Assembly (NCBI RefSeq): GCF_943736985.1
Contig: NZ_CALSFS010000010.1
Span: 62,001-126,000, forward strand
Length of the DNA stretch: 64,000 nt
Reading direction: 5' to 3'
Source: Clostridium sp. Marseille-Q2269
GTDB taxonomy: Bacteria > Bacillota > Clostridia > Clostridiales > Clostridiaceae
Below the pieces are notes generated by a model. It saw only the letters and a program-made list of their open reading frames with translations, searched no databases and was not told the origin of the DNA. Every line of letters starts with the position of its first letter. The first letter of the stretch is position 1. Both the position numbers and the translations under genes were made by a program. Of this stretch, positions 62,469 through 64,000 are shown piece by piece.

Positions 62469-64000
62469 TATCTTTCCTCCTTAAATAAAGTTATAATAAA
62501 TTTCTTTTCATTTTTTTCTTCTTTCAAATTTATAATCCCTTCATGAAGTTCTACTTTTGTTTTTACAAGATAAAGACCAATACCAGCATTTTTATCACTA
62601 TTATATTTTGAAGAAATACCTCTTTGAAAAATCTTGTTTCTTATACTTTTAGGTATGGCCATACCATTATCTTCCACTTCAATATATATTTTCTCATCAT
62701 CTTCTTTTAACTTAACTTTAACTTGTTTATTATCATTATTTTCACAAGTACAAGCCTCAAAAGCATTACCTATGAGATTGCCTAATATAGTTATAAGATC
62801 ATCACTGCAAATTGGCCCATGATCTTCGTAAAGACATGAATCTTCTGATACTTCAAATTTAATATTCTTCTCTTTAGCAATAAGTTTTCTACTTATTATC
62901 ATAGCCCTAATATAAAAATCCCCTATATAAGAGTATTTTTCATTATTACTCTCTTGCATCTTTTGAGTATTCATTATATATTTTTTTGCTGCATCATACT
63001 GCTCTATATTTATAAGCCCTAATATAACATGAAGCTTATTTTTAAATTCATGAATACTAGCTCTTAAATCTTTAACCAATTCATCTGCACCAGTTATTTC
63101 CTTTGCAATCTTTTTTATATCTTTTTTATCTGTAAATATAATTACCTTACCTAAATATTTTTTTTGTTCATATATAGGATTAATTGTTACAAAAAGATTT
63201 TTTCCATTAATACGTATTTCTCTCATATTAATTAGCTCATTTGATTCCAAATATGGCTTAACCTTTTTTAAAACTTTTTCTAATGAAAAATCTTGAAAAA
63301 GCATTGCACAATTTTCATTTATCTCTACCACTTTATTACTATTATCCAATGCTATAATTCCATCACTTATGTTATCTATAATAATCTTCTTTTCCTTATA
63401 TAATCTTGCTATTTCTTCTGGTTCCATATTAAGCATTGATTCTTTTATGCCTCTTACAAAATACTTAGTAAAAATAACAGTAAATAAAATTGCCACAACA
63501 AACAATAAACAATACAATATCTGTGTTTCCCAAGTCAGCCATTTTACATCATTATAATATTTACCTACCATAACAAAACCAACTCTTTTATTATTATAAA
63601 ATACAGGCTCAAAACGTCTTAATGTAACTCCTATGGATCCTTGTGTTATAGAATAATAGGCTGTCCCTTTTTGTAGTACATCCTTTTTATCCTCACCTAT
63701 AAATATATCCCCTATTTGCTTTACATCATTATGAGAATATTTTACTCCATCTATATCACCTATTACTATTATGTCTGCATTAGGAACACTTTTTACATAC
63801 TTTTCCGCAATTTTTTGTATTGTCATATCATTTTCTTTTTTGGCAAGCTTTTCTCCTATTTTATCAATATGACTTACAGTGAAAGCTATAGTATATAAGT
63901 TGTCCTTTATACTTTTGTTTATAAATGTAGTCTTATCATACAAAAATATTCCATAGGATATTATAATAGGTATTACTGCTATCAAAATTGCTCTAATTAC
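62468..64000 (-). CDS. CitA/DcuS-type sensor histidine kinase (partial at window edge)
   Basis: At least 505 residues, and the frame stays open to the window end, so the N-terminus is missing. A membrane helix, an extracytoplasmic PAS-like sensor (about 20-155), a second helix (about 155-175), a cytoplasmic PAS (about 200-300) and a kinase core follow. The phospho-His is in SIHEFKNKLHVILG, the CitA/DcuS type, with N-box LIGNAFEAC, G-box EDNGMAIP and KNAGIGLYLVK. It probably senses a di- or tricarboxylate such as citrate, fumarate or malate. It is paired with the response regulator downstream. Confidence 0.9.
   Translation of the reverse strand, partial: VIRAILIAVIPIIISYGIFLYDKTTFINKSIKDNLYTIAFTVSHIDKIGEKLAKKENDMTIQKIAEKYVKSVPNADIIVIGDIDGVKYSHNDVKQIGDIFIGEDKKDVLQKGTAYYSITQGSIGVTLRRFEPVFYNNKRVGFVMVGKYYNDVKWLTWETQILYCLLFVVAILFTVIFTKYFVRGIKESMLNMEPEEIARLYKEKKIIIDNISDGIIALDNSNKVVEINENCAMLFQDFSLEKVLKKVKPYLESNELINMREIRINGKNLFVTINPIYEQKKYLGKVIIFTDKKDIKKIAKEITGADELVKDLRASIHEFKNKLHVILGLINIEQYDAAKKYIMNTQKMQESNNEKYSYIGDFYIRAMIISRKLIAKEKNIKFEVSEDSCLYEDHGPICSDDLITILGNLIGNAFEACTCENNDNKQVKVKLKEDDEKIYIEVEDNGMAIPKSIRNKIFQRGISSKYNSDKNAGIGLYLVKTKVELHEGIINLKEEKNEKKFIITLFKEER

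Overview
The window looks like a chromosomal segment of a low-GC, spore-forming Clostridium (sensu stricto). The evidence is the very AT-rich DNA with long intergenic spacers, strong GGAGG-type ribosome sites with several TTG/GTG starts, a clostridial M9 collagenase, oxygen-sensitive glycyl-radical enzymes, a SPOCS-domain (spore coat) protein, and SAM-I, TPP and T-box leaders. A proteolytic C. botulinum/C. sporogenes-like species is a reasonable guess, but I cannot prove the species. I see no rRNA, tRNA, CRISPR array, prophage or intact insertion sequence.

Layout. 1-4.6 kb: SAM-riboswitch-controlled methionine operon (metF, a stand-alone MetH reactivation domain, and a metH that lacks that domain). 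5.0-8.7 kb: secreted collagenase. 9-10.7 kb: DeoR regulator and Cof-type phosphatase, followed by a structured non-coding stretch. 11-16 kb: DeoR regulator, glycyl-radical activase, PflD/YbiW-like glycyl-radical enzyme and fructose-6-phosphate aldolase. This matches the 'anhydroglycolysis' gene set, but both radical genes carry a one-base homopolymer frameshift. 16-20 kb: TspO, two probable spore-associated genes (one with a 48-bp tandem repeat) and unknowns. 20-27 kb: a degraded response regulator, LacI/glucokinase, nitroreductase/HxlR and a small alarmone synthetase. 27-31 kb: a truncated T-box with a broken small gene, 6-phospho-alpha-glucosidase with its GntR regulator, and threonine aldolase. 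31-35 kb: glycerate uptake and phosphorylation (CdaR, GntP permease, glycerate kinase). 35-42 kb: SDR, NatAB ABC exporter, FAD oxidoreductase and macrodomain protein.

42.3-52.7 kb is the most interesting region. All genes are on the minus strand: a PRD-type regulator, a fructose-family PTS IIABC, a second and divergent glycyl-radical enzyme (GCGE active site), its activase, a GntR/UTRA repressor, a Gfo/Idh/MocA dehydrogenase and mannose-6-phosphate isomerase. A shared palindrome, ACTTGTAATTAYAAGT, overlaps the promoter of the regulator-PTS unit and flanks the promoter of the radical-enzyme unit. This looks like one regulon that imports and opens an unidentified sugar or polyol phosphate.

53-58.5 kb: a PhlG/phloretin-hydrolase-like enzyme, an Old-Yellow-Enzyme ene-reductase, a flavodoxin-fold reductase and a divergent PucR-type regulator, plausibly a polyphenol/flavonoid catabolic locus. 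58.7-60.5 kb: thiW-thiM behind a canonical TPP riboswitch with terminator, followed by a second TPP-like element that has diverged. 60.9-64 kb: a polysaccharide-deacetylase pseudogene with several lesions and a CitA/CitB-type two-component system that runs off the window end.
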